Positions 33,409 to 43,987 of a stretch of DNA of 64,000 nucleotides are shown here, piece by piece. Source of the stretch: Clitoria ternatea (lineage: Eukaryota; Streptophyta; Magnoliopsida; Fabales; Fabaceae); assembly GCA_037962975.1 (NCBI GenBank), contig CM075672.1, positions 123,924,001 to 123,988,000 of the forward strand. Direction: 5' to 3'. Every line of letters begins with the position of its first letter. The first letter of the stretch is position 1. Both the position numbers and the translations under genes were made by a program. The notes beneath the pieces are model-generated. The model was not told where the DNA came from. It saw nothing but the letters and a program-made list of their open reading frames with translations, and ran no database searches.

Positions 33409-36088
33409 TGTAACACTCTGGTTTTTAATTAAATAAATAAAATCAACAGTGGAATTTTCCAAATTTTAAGGTTAAAAAACCATGCATAATCTGTTTGAAT
33501 TAATAAAACCGAGTACGACAAGGAAAGGAAATGGAAGAAGACAAGGGAGAAACTCATGCACAGCGAGAGGAAGAAACGCTTAAGCGAACCCAATGGCACC
33601 AGGTACACTCGCTCAAGCGAGGGCTAACTACGCTCGGGCAATTCTACTCAAGATCTCCAGTCCGTACTACATTTGCTGAAGCGATGCTACCCTCGGTATC
33701 CTGCCATTCCACCCGGTTTTAGTGTATGGTTCACTCGGGAAGGTTCACTTCCTAATCCACTCGGGCTAACCTTAATACTCACCAGTTCCATCCTAACAGC
33801 GTATCACACTCCGTTGCTCCACTCGATTGGATTATATACGTATACGTATTGGCAATCCGAGAATGATTCTCAAAGCCACTCACTCAGAATCTATGAAGAC
33901 TTCTCACTCGGGATAACATGCACGTCCATTACGCCACTCGGGGCATTCTACTCACCCTTTACTCGGTAACCATAATATTTCCTGCTCTAATTTTCCTACT
34001 AAGTCAAGACTCACTCGGGTTCCCTAGCTGCTTACTGATTTATTACAACAAATCCACTTAGAGTCTTAGGTGTCATTCCCTAGTCGGTGAACTCTCACTC
34101 GGCGGGTTCTCACTTAGAATCGTTGATTTTCCTCTACTCAGAAAACCTCACAATTATCACTCACAGGATTCGCACCAACTCTTACTCCAGGCTATACGAC
34201 CTCAATTACTCGGACAATTCAACCTCTTATCACTCGGAATGACTTGCCATCTCGCTTTCCCCCAACAACAACTTAGCTCCACTTCTTCCCATAGTCACAC
34301 TAACTTCCTACGCTCATAAAGTATACTTATACATCCAGGTTTATCGCTCGAACATCACCCACAGTATAGAATGAACACACAATATATATAGGGAAGTATT
34401 TAAATAATTACAAACTCATTAACATGTCCCTTCTACCCGAAAGTGTTTAATTTCTGATATAAGGACTAAATCAAAATGTGAGCCGGCCAAGGCTTAACGA
34501 GACCTTATGTACAGTATATACATATACACATATATTCCATAGCGCTCAGGTTCTCTCCTCTGCCCTCGGCTCCTTCTTCATCCTTCATTCCGAGAGATGT
34601 TCACTGAAAAATGTAGCCACAGTAGGGGTGAGCTTTTACATGGAAAACGACAGCCAAGAGCTCGGTCTCAATGTCAGTACGCACACTTACGTTCACTCGG
34701 TCGCATTCAGATTAAATTAAGGCCATGCAAATTAGAACAATATCAATAACATACACTCACATGTGTACTACATAAAGTTCATCCTTATTCACACATGCAT
34801 ATGCATCCACACACTCAGAATTCATTCATAACACCCAACACATGCCACGCGTACTATCCTAATCAACATCATAACTACATGCATGCTTGCGGATCCGACT
34901 TAAGTAATGACTTTCAGTTACAGTCCCCCCTTTACTGGCCTCTCGTCCATCAGCTCTTCTCGCGTGGTACCGGCCTCCCATTGGCGTCTCGAGACTCCTC
35001 TCTAGCTCCTACGGCTACCACGAGCTCTCTCAGGATCTAGCCAAGGTCTGTAGCTGGAAGTCATTCCCTCGGGGCTCATGACCTTCCACGGGTCACCCCA
35101 TTCCTACATATGCAACTTATACGTTTAACCAGTAAGCAACATCACTCAACTGATACCTCCTACGTAAACATCAAGGTAGGAGCATATTCAACACGGTCTC
35201 TACCTTTACTTTGCCAATCATACCAACATGCACAGTGATCAAACAATCAAGGTAATAACATCGGACGAATCAACTAACAGTCACGCATTCATATTCTCAC
35301 AGTATTAGCAGAGGTAGAACCATGCATCTTACTCGGCTATATCAAGAAGGCTAACAGACTACATTACCACTATCTTGTTTACATGCAAATATTATCTAAC
35401 TACTCGTCATACACATGGAGTCCAAGGTCAATAATCATGCATAATATACAATCGTGACAGACATATGCATACACTTAAAGCAGTACATTCATCTGGTACC
35501 GTTCATGGACCATGCATTTGACATGCAAGTGCCCCCTACCTACTAAAGGAAGTTCGAGGGGTTCTTCTGTTTCTCGATGCTGGTCTGATTGCCTCGCCCA
35601 GGCTCACACTCGTTCAGCCTCCTTGGTCGTAGTCGCACCGTGAAACAGGGGCTGTTTGTCTTTCACCCTGACGATCGTCCCTCACCAGCTGAAGGAACTC
35701 CAAGTCTCCTGCAGTATCGTCGCCGTGCATTCTCAGGAACAGGACAGTGAACAGGGAAAGGAAGACGAAGGGCAAGAGGGAAGAGAGTACAAGAAGGAAA
35801 AAGAAGAGAAGAGAAGAAGAGGGAGTCTGAAGAAGATGCGTAACTTCAGTGCACATATATAACCACATGCGTGTACGAGGGAGAGTAGGATGGGAAAACG
35901 TGAATTGCAGTCCCACTCACGTGGCTCCCAATCGGGAGCAGCCACCTCCTACCAACCAAGCTTAATTAATTTGTCACTATTTCTTAGATTAAGTTGATTA
36001 TAATTAATAATTAATTTTCCTTCTTTGCAATCAGAATCTTAATGGTTTATTTTCATTCGGTATTAGTCCTCAAAATTGGGATGTTACA
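33409..36088 (-). repeat. Element C 5' LTR
   Basis: 2680 bp, the same length as the 3' LTR. The TATA-like box (minus) lies near 35852-35862. Confidence 0.92.
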
Positions 36089-36097
36089 GTCATTATC

Positions 36098-36111
36098 AAA
36101 AACGGGGAGAA
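36098..36111 (+). other. Polypurine tract, element S
   Basis: AAAAACGGGGAGAA immediately precedes the 3' LTR of S. Confidence 0.75.
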
Positions 36112-37511
36112 TGTGTTTGAATATGGTTTCAGGATCACAGATTTTGATAATGACAAAGGACTCTTTGAAGAAAACTTGGAGAAACAAGAAAATGCATCAG
36201 ACCTGCAAAAACACGCAGGATAATCGATTAGGCAACCAGATCTAATCGATTACATAGTTCCTATCTCGCATCTAATCGATTACACCAATAAAACTAATCG
36301 ATTACGGAACCTCTGTTTGAATTAAATGCATCAGGTATTTGCGCTAATCGATTACAGGACATATACAATCAATTACAAAGTTCCTGGAATGACACCTAAT
36401 CGATTATATACAAGGACAATCGATAATAAAACTGCGTAAACAAATTAAATGCATCAGGTGCCAGTCCTAATCGATTACAAGATGAAGCACAATCGATTAT
36501 CAAGTTTCTGAGCTAAAGCTAATCGATTATAAGGAATATGCTAATCGATTACAATGCGAGTTACACTAAAGATTCCAAAAGCTAATCAATTACAGCTCAA
36601 GGCATAATCGATTAGGATAGTGCCAGAAATTGGGGAAAGTGTTTTTAAGTGGAAACCAACTCATCTCTCCACATCTCTATGGCACCCACGAGCTGTAACG
36701 GCTAGGAACTCCATTATGCTCATCTCCAAGCCCTATAAATGCAAGACTCCTTCAAGCTACTAATGCAACATAAAAATCCATCAAAGGGAAATCAAATCTT
36801 GAGTCTTGTGAGTTTTATTCTTGTATAGTTTCATTTTTCTGAAACTTAGAACTTGAACTTGTATATCCTTTCTTGTTGAGAGTTAGAATTTGAGAGAGCA
36901 TTCATTTGTATATCTACTCTATTAAGAGAGTTACTTGCTTGTAAACACTACACCAAACACAAAGGTTTTCACTCTAGGTTGAGTGTTCACAAAGGTTGGG
37001 GTTCAACCTTTGGGTATTGAGAGTTTGAGAGATTGGGTGGGTTACCCTTGTGCTAGTGAGGATTGAGTTCTTGAGTGTGGGTCACTAGGAAGCTGCAATT
37101 GCTCATAGCTCGTAATCTCTAAATCTCAATAGTGGAAATCCTTCAAGTGGGTTACTTGAAAGCGAGACGTACACCGGGGTTGGTGGAACTCGTTAAATCG
37201 GTTTGCAAGATCTTCTCCCTTACTCTTTTACATTCATATACTGCACTTAATTGATTTGTGTTGGTTGATTGTGGCTTATATACTTAAGCTTGCTTGAATT
37301 AGTTAACTTTGAATATTGCACACCAAGTGTTTGACAAATTGTCTCAGCTACGTACACCTCTTGTTTTGCATTGTCTCTTACATTAAACTTGATTTCACCT
37401 TCAGAATCTTTAAACTTGTGATAAAAGAATCAAGTTCAAAGGCATTCCAAGCAAAGTTTTAAAAACTCAATTCACCCCCCCCTTTTGAGTATTGAGGCCA
37501 CTTGAATAACA
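36112..37511 (+). repeat. Element S 3' LTR
   Basis: 1400 bp. The TAATCGATTA array spans 36221-36614, with the same first-to-last distance (384 bp) as in the 5' LTR and a few degraded sites. The TATA-like CTATAAATG at 36733 is intact, unlike in the 5' LTR. Confidence 0.92.
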
Positions 37512-38013
37512 GACAGCAAGCTTAAGCTGACCAGGGATGACATCTAATGCAATGAACTCAAAACAATCGATCGCTAATGTAAGAATGATTTCAAAGTGAC
37601 TGAGGGATCAACGGTTTGAAATCATTCTTATGACTGAGGGATCAACGGTTTGAAATCATTTCAAATTACATACATGCAATTTATTCAGCTTATGGAAGGT
37701 GAGATGAGATGAAACCAATCCCAGTTTTCCAAATTTGATTTTTTCTCAAACACTTTAGTATCATTATTTTTATTCAATGCTTGCTGTTTCTTTTGTATTC
37801 AGTCTTTTTCACAACAAAATCAAAATAAATCTTTTGTCAAAACAACTAAGATCTTCAAACCAACACCTCCTCAGTGGAACGACATCTATACTATACTACA
37901 ATTACTGTGTTTAAACTTGGCACAAACAGTCCATTGAGTTTATATTATACAAACTTGATTCTCTTTCCTTGAACACTTTATTTCTTTGTATGATTTACAA
38001 AAATATCTTACCA
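37512..38013 (+). repeat. Element A 3' LTR (LTR2), second part
   Basis: It begins with the GACAG duplication and ends ATATCTTACCA before GTGAC. Relative to LTR1 about 870 bp are missing (1880-2750), joined at a shared AGCT, so the TATA-like box is lost. A tandem duplication of TGACTGAGGGATCAACGG is present at about 37597 and 37632. Confidence 0.88.
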
Positions 38014-38018
38014 GTGAC

Positions 38019-39247
38019 CTTAGCCTTGGTTAGATAATGAAAATGATGTATAATGTAGTTAGAATTGATGAATGAATGTAGGTTTTTATAAAAAATTGCA
38101 TGTTATGGAACACATATAGTAAATGGCTTAATTAGAACATGATTCATGAGTAGGAATGAAAATTTATGGGTATGATGGTTTGGAACAAGTTTTAAAGGCT
38201 TAACATGATGTATGTGATGTGATGAATTTAACCAATTTGGCTAAAATTGAGTTTTGGTATATTAAGTTACTTAATTCCCCTGTTATCTATATTTTTATTG
38301 GTATTCTCGCTCAAGCGAGATGGAATCTCGCTCAGGTGAGAAATCCCCTGCATTAGTGTATGGCCACTGGCCAAATCTCGCTTAGGCGAGAGTGGGTCTC
38401 GCTCAAGCGAGATTACCCACGCATCAGATGCTAGCCACTGGAGAAAAATCACTCAGGCGAGCAGGGTCTCGCCCGAACGTGAGTGAGGTATTTTGCCATT
38501 GGATCATTTTCGCTCAGGTGAAGTGGCCTTGGTTTGAGACTCGCTCAAGCGAGGAGGGGGATGGATACTGGATGATTTTCACTCAGGCGAGACTTGCCTC
38601 GCCCAAGCGAAAATCGGGCAGAGAGTTTCTAATGTCACTAGAGCAATCTCGCTCAAGCGAGATGGAACTCGCTCAAGTGAGATTAGCCCTTGAGACAATT
38701 CTCCCCTTCGCTCAAGCGTCTCACTCCCAAGTGTGGCCTTCGAATCTCGCTCAAGCGAGATGGGGTCCGCTCAAGCGAAGGGACCCCCTAATGCTCAAAC
38801 TCTCCCTCGCTCAGCATTTTTCCTGGCTTCGCTCAAGCGTTACCACGTGTTCTCGCTTAAGCAAATGTGGCTCTCGCTTGAGCGAGTAGCCTTCTGATGC
38901 CTCACTTGTTTTGTTCCAAATAAATTTTTATTTCTTATGCATCAAACCCTTATCATGCATCATCTTAAGGGTGTTAGCCGACATATTATGAATCATGGAA
39001 CCTCATGAAATCCCTTCTCTTAAATCCAATCATACAACAATTGAATTAGTTTAATCCTTCCGCTGCTTCTAGTTGGAAATTTATTATGAAATATTCTTTT
39101 AATCTACCCTCTCATATCTTCATATATAGGAGTGGCTTTTTATAGATCCAGGTGTTCAACTAGAAAGCTTAACCACTTATTTTTCTTTTCATTGAATAAT
39201 GATTTTATAAATCATGAAAAATTTACCCCTATTTTCGGGGTGACTCA
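38019..39247 (+). repeat. Family G LTR copy 1, right piece
   Basis: No gene. It continues the LTR interrupted at 1542 and matches 53360-54570 and 62120-63312. It contains the CTCGCTCAAGCGAG array and a TATA-like CATATATAGG at about 39121, and ends at the LTR terminus. Open frames in the array are by-products of the repeat. Confidence 0.85.
38306..38890 (+). repeat. CTCGCTCAAGCGAG couplet array, G copy 1
   Basis: Perfect and degenerate copies of CTCGCTCAAGCGAG start at 38306/38327, 38377/38398, 38448/38468, 38509/38540, 38578/38598, 38648/38668, 38707 and 38746/38766, continuing degraded to 38886. Most partners are 20-21 bp apart; one pair is 31. Couplet steps are mostly 69-71 with a 61. Confidence 0.88.
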
Positions 39248-39252
39248 GAAAT

Positions 39253-40982
39253 CTGAACAAGATCAACAAAGATCATACCCTGCTCAATCAAAACTAGCTA
39301 AAGATAAAAATGGAGAATCTGAACAACAACCATCAATATTTGAACCAGAAAAGTATAAGGACTGGAAATTCAAGGCTTATCACCCTATAGATCTTATGAT
39401 TGGAGATCAAATTGCTAAAGTTAGGACTAGATCTAGACTTCTTAATTTTTAGAACTTGAACCTAAATCTGTTGCAAAATCCTTGGAGGATACTGATTGGG
39501 TCATTGCCATACAAGAAGAATTGAATCAGTTTAAGTGGAATAAAGTCTAGAGCCTTGTCCCTAGACCCCAAAATAAAGGGATTAGTAGAACCATATGAGT
39601 CTACAGAAATAAGCTTGATAGGGATGGGAAAGTAGTCAAAAACAAAGCCAGACTTGTAGCACAAAGCTACAACCAGCAAAAAGGTATTGATTTCACTAAA
39701 ACTTTTGCCCCTGTAGCCAGACTTGAGGCTATAAGGATACTTCTTGCATTTGTTACTTTTAAAGGAATTACTTATATCATATGGATGTTAAAAGGGCTTT
39801 TCTGAATAGGTTTATTGATGAAAAGGTTTATCTGAAATAGTCCCCTGGTTTTGAAGATGTTTCCTTTCCAAACCATGTTTTTAAACTTAGTAAAACAATG
39901 TATGGTCTGAAACAAGCCCTAAGAGTTTAGTATGACAAACTCGGTACCTTTTTGATTTCAAAAGGATTTACTAGAGGGAAAGTAGATACAATCCTATTCA
40001 AAAAGAGCTCTCATAGAAACTTTATAATTGTGCAAATTTATGTGGATGACATGTTTTTAGAGCTACTGATGTAAGTCTGTGTAAAGAATTTTCTAAAATG
40101 ATGTAAGCTGAATTTGAAATGAGTATGATGGGAGAACATAAATTCTTCTTAGGCTTGTAGATCAAATAGACTGATGATGGTATTTTATTCCGTCACTAGA
40201 AGTACACTAAGGAGTTGCTTAAAAAGTTTAAAATGGCTAATGCAACGCCAATGTGCACTCATATACATCCAAATTGCATATTTAGTAAAGATGAGTCTGG
40301 TACATCAATGGATCAGACCTTATATAAAGGAATGATTGGTTCACTTCTATATCTTACATCCAACAGACTAGATATAATGTTCAATGTTTGTATATGTACA
40401 AGATATTAATCAGACCCCAAGGAATCACACTTGTCTACAGTGAAGAGGATTCTAAGATATCTTGTAGGAACCGCTAACCTTAGGTTGTTCTATAAAAGAA
40501 CAAACTTGTTCTCTTTATCAGGATATTATGATACAGATTTTGCAGGAGATAGAGTTGATAGAAAAAGCATAAGTAGTGGATACCACTTTCTTAGAAAAAG
40601 TCTGATATCATAGAGAAGCAGAAAGCGGAACTCAATTACACTTTCAACAACAAAGGCAGAGTATATGTCTGTAGCAAGCTGCTGTTCTCAACTTCTCTGG
40701 ATGAAATATCAACTTGAGGATTACTCAATCAAAGAAGAAGAGATCCTTGTGTTTTGTGACAACATAAGTGCAATAAATCTTTCAAGGAATCCTATCCAGC
40801 ACTCCAAAGCTAAGCATATAGAAGTGAAGTATCACTTCATCAGAGACTATGTACAAAAAGAGATTCTGGACATAAAATTTATAGACACGGGCCACCAATG
40901 GGCAGACATCTTTACAAAGCCTTTGGCTGAGACCAGGTTTGCTTTTATCAAGTACAATTTAAATTTAAGAAATGTTACTTGA
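39253..40982 (+). pseudogene. pol: Element V1 reverse transcriptase and RNase H
   Basis: The sequence begins in the linker between integrase and reverse transcriptase, then shows ARLEAIRILLAF and a degraded catalytic region with TATGTGGATGACATG at about 40040. It becomes clear at LYKGMIGSLLYLTSNRLDIM (about 40320) and RNase H (YYDTDFAGDRVDRKSISSGY, STTKAEYMSVASCC, WADIFTKPLAETRF). At least four frameshifts and many stops lie between 39450 and 40210; the last 320 bases (40665-40982) are open. Heavily decayed, in keeping with its age. Confidence 0.88.
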
Positions 40983-41431
40983 ATATGTTTATTCTGAATG
41001 TGAACTTGTTTTATTTAAAAAGTTTGATTGCATGCTTGAAAGGTCTGGGTCTGATAATATATGCTTAGTTGCTTGATATGTTTGAACCTATAATTATCAG
41101 CTTCTATTTTGTGCTAAGAGTTAAAGGTTAAAATTCGTTTGGGGTTCGTGTTAACTGAAAGGTTTCACGTTTTATTGTCATTAACTTTAAAACATACCAC
41201 GTGGTAGAAGTTAATAAATTTTTATGTAACTATCACCTGAACCATTTTCTCTCTTCTCATAGTGAACAATTATTGCCCCTTTAAATATGTTCCCTTTCAC
41301 TTTATTTCCCTCCTTGCTAAGCCTCTTGAGTTTTCTCTTTCAAAGCATTCTTTCTCTTTGTATGCTTAAACCTTTTTTCTTCCTTAAACCATAAAACCTT
41401 TTATCTTCCTCTCCTTTCTTGAACATCTACC
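40983..41431 (+). promoter_or_regulatory. Spacer with candidate internal promoter, element V1
   Basis: No gene. TTTAAATATG at 41280 is followed by about 140 bp of CT-rich sequence and an ATG in the context CTACCATGGCA at 41432. The layout copies that before the extra ORF of element S, but no palindrome array is visible here. Confidence 0.42.
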
Positions 41432-43614
41432 ATGGCACCCAAGCTATCTGTTAGAGACAATATGGAGTGTTCCTTCTTTCATCTAAAATAGCACAAGCTC
41501 GATGGAAAAGATGTCACTACTGAGTTAGAAGGAATTGGTTGGACACGTTTTTGCGTAGAAAGGGAGCCCTTCTCCCTTTCATTGGTTTTGGAGTTCTGGA
41601 ACAGTGTTTTAGTGGACAAGTCCAAGTTCATTATCCCAGGGAGTCTTAAAGGGAAAAGCATTAAGATCTCTGAAGACATCATCGCAATTGTGATTGTATG
41701 CCCTGCCATTGGAAATATGGATGCAGACGACTTCGAGTTTAAAGTTGTTTTCTCTCTAAAGATTAACAAGTTATTTTTTAGAAAGTCACACCCAGCCAAG
41801 TTGGTGTCTGGGAATCTCCTCCCCAAAGTATAAATGCTTTACCTTCTCATGAAGTAAGCATTTTATCTAAGGAAAAATGCTAAGGACACTATGACAAAGC
41901 TTGACAGATTCTACATGTACCACACGCTCATGAAGGAAAAAGTTTGTTTACCAGATGTCATCATGACATATCTCATTTCTTCAGTAAGGAAGAAGCAAAA
42001 CAAGATCCCCTACCCAGCTATTTTGAAAAAGGTATTTGCACTGGAGAATGTACAAACTCGGACTATGAGTAATATAATAGTCCTTTTCTCTAGTGAGCAA
42101 CCTTTCAAGATTCTTTCCTTTTCTGGACCAAACCCAGAAAGTTTTATCCCTGCCTCAACCTCCAAGAAAAGCTCCGCCACTACAGACATAAAGAAGAAGA
42201 AGAAGTCTGGACCTGCTTTTGAGTTAAACAAGCCAGCTTTTTAATTAAAGGTGGCAAAATCAAGATGTCATCTAAGAAAACTAAGAAGCTCATTCTGAAT
42301 GAGTTAGATTAGTCTGATGGATTAGACTCACCCCTTAAAGCTAAACCAACAACAATGGTTCCTCCTTCTCCTTCTCTAGATCAGAAGACAGTGCCTATTC
42401 CCGAAGGCATAAGAGATGTTGCTAAATCATCATACTTTGATGATGGTATCCCCCTTAGCCAGCTGAAGAGAAAGATCAACTACTTTCTTTGCTGAAGATA
42501 GTAAGTAATTTGCTTATGTTTTCCTTGCTTTGCATCCCTCTGTAATTGTTCAAGGATGGACAAGTAAGGTCTGGCAAGCCAAATATCAAGAGATAAGGAT
42601 CTCTTATCTCAATGATTTAAAGGCTCACAAGGAAGAATTATTGAAGTCTGCTGGCTATCTAAGCTACGTGGAATATATTAGGTTCATTGAAGGACACCTG
42701 AAGCGCTTTCTTGACTATGACACTCAGAAGTGAACCACATAGACTAGATCAACAGATTTTATGAAGTTGTGGGTGAGTTCTAACGTGATAAAGTTCTTTT
42801 CAGAAAGAAGATATCAAAAAAGAGAAAAAAAAGTGACTCTCAAGAAGAGTCTAGTTAGAAACGAGCAAAGTATGATGCTATTAGTAGCCCTTCTTAACCA
42901 GAGTTCACATCTCCATCCAAACCTGACTAGACCTCTCAACCTTAATCTGAACAATCATCTCAACCTGATCAGACCGCACCTCAACTATCTTAAGAACTTG
43001 TAACTTTAGCTTTAACACCCTTTCCACCTAGGTATCTTTGAATGTTTCCCCTAGACCTTATATCAAACCATCTAGCCCCTAACCTCTTACAATTATTACC
43101 CCTGGTCTATCTCTTCTTAAAAACATTAAACCAACCTTAAATGAAGATAATTTAGGATATCATCACCCCTTCAATCTAGCCATTGTTAAAGCCCCTGGAT
43201 TTAACCGTAGGAAAGTCAATGTCCTTCCCTCAGCTCCTTATTCCCCCATTGCCTTTTGACCAACTCATACAATACCCTTACCTTACCTCAACATCAGACA
43301 TTGCTATGTATTATGCTCTTAAAGCAGGAGAGACCAGTGTTCTAATGGATATGCAGCAAGGGAAATAGTATCACAAGTTTCATTCAATGGTTTCTCTCAG
43401 AAAAGATATTTTGATTGCACTAGATTGTTTACATCCAAGAGCTGTAAAGATTGAGAAAGACAGATTGAAGAAACATATGCTACCAAAGTCTAAGCCTTTT
43501 TACAAAGGTAATTTTAGACCCCATGATCTCTCTGAGGAATCCCTAAAGAGTATCTTGTCAACCCCCAATCCAACAAAAGAACATGCAAATGCTCTGTGGA
43601 GTCACTACCTTTAG
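41432..43614 (+). pseudogene. Element V1 extra ORF (env-position), long form
   Basis: It starts MAPKLSVRDNMECSFFHLK. The frame is constant from 41432 to about 43003 despite stops near 41489, 41831, 42242, 42310 and 42731, then shifts and continues as LLIPPLPFDQLIQYPYL and KHMLPKSKPFYKGNFRPHDL to 43614. The N-terminal half resembles plant transposon-associated proteins (CVEREPFSLSLVLEFWNSVL). A Lys-rich run KKKKKSG lies at about 42190. At some 700 codons it is about twice the length of the element S version. The V2 copy (minus strand) shares its middle and end. Function unknown; no membrane or signal segment was seen. Confidence 0.68.
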
Positions 43615-43987
43615 ATGATAAGAGACGAAGGCTCTTGCTCTGAACCTTCTAATCAACGCCTCTTCTTTTATCGCCTATTTGTTATTTTCTTTTTCTCATC
43701 AAAAATCTTTGTCCACCAGATTTGTTTCTTTATTATTGTTTCAATAGTTGCCTCCCTCCTAATCTTAACTACCTTAACCCATGGCTTAACCTTTTAACCT
43801 CTATGATGTCTCTCCTCTTTATTGATAACAAAATGGGTAGTAAAATATAAGTCTTTTATTGGGTATAGCCTTAGAGGGAGTATCAGTGTCTTTTGTAATG
43901 CTTTATTTATAATGCTCTGTACTGATCTCTTTTTGATATACCAATGAAATCTATTTTTGCTCTAATTATGAAGATTGACTTGATATT
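43615..43987 (+). other. Element V1 3' UTR, first part
   Basis: T-rich sequence without a supported gene. It contains AGAGGGAGTATCAG at about 43872, a weak purine tract, and ends at the ATATT target site of Q. Confidence 0.55.

Larger units (their letters stand above)
25971..36088 (-). mobile_element. Element C: Ty3/gypsy chromovirus, minus strand
   Basis: 10118 bp between GTCAT duplications (25966-25970, 36089-36093). The two LTRs are both 2680 bp (25971-28650, 33409-36088) with termini TGTAACACTC and GGGATGTTACA. Gag-pol lies in one frame from ATG 33118 to a stop at 28661 with no frameshift but twelve internal stops. Initiator-Met primer site and purine tract are in place. It is inserted in the 3' UTR of element S. 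Confidence 0.93.
16709..37511 (+). mobile_element. Element S: Sirevirus-like copia with extra 3' ORF
   Basis: LTRs of 1399 and 1400 bp (16709-18107, 36112-37511) start TGTGTTTGAATATGG and end CTTGAATAACA, flanked by GACAG at 16704-16708 and 37512-37516. Order inside: initiator-Met primer site, gag with zinc knuckle and coiled-coil tail, protease, integrase remnant, an inverted pol piece, reverse transcriptase, RNase H, a motif array, an extra ORF, purine tracts. A solo LTR and element C are inserted in it. The order protease-integrase-RT-RH is copia. The long coiled gag tail and the ORF after RNase H fit Sireviruses. Confidence 0.9.
1548..38013 (+). mobile_element. Element A: Athila-type gypsy with gag and protease only, nested host
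   Basis: LTRs at 1548-3280 and at 16356-16708 plus 37512-38013 share start (TRATAACTGTTGATTAAG) and end (ATATCTTACCA). The element is flanked by GTGAC at 1543-1547 and 38014-38018. An aspartate-tRNA-type primer site follows LTR1. Gag and protease are recognisable, but reverse transcriptase, RNase H and integrase are absent: after the protease the sequence passes directly into a 2.6-kb 3' non-coding region. This makes it a non-autonomous derivative that must have moved with proteins from a relative. T (4142-12464) interrupts gag and S (16709-37511) interrupts LTR2. Confidence 0.88.
1..39247 (+). mobile_element. Family G long-LTR gypsy, copy 1: LTR only, split by element A
   Basis: Bases 1-1542 and 38019-39247 together match the later three quarters of the LTR of the complete family-G element at 49318-63312. 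The LTR ends at 39247 in a CTCA terminus after a CCCCTATTTTCGGGG stretch, the same end as in copy 2. It is followed directly by copia pol sequence with no primer-binding site, so it is a 3' LTR or a solo LTR on the plus strand. The window starts roughly 0.9 kb into the LTR, so its 5' end and any internal region lie to the left. The whole of element A and its passengers (1548-38013) is inserted in it. Assignment to a Tekay-type chromovirus rests on the pol of copy 2. Confidence 0.85.

Noticed and set aside
38392..38889. Open frame of 165 codons across the CTCGCTCAAGCGAG array
   Set aside because: The frame is open because the repeated word lacks stops. It has no domain, and the arrays at 53565-54116 and 62632-62889 give similar frames on either strand. 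A repeat by-product.
39132..39452. A 106-codon gene
   Set aside because: It starts in the end of the G LTR and runs into copia pol; a chance fusion across the insertion boundary.
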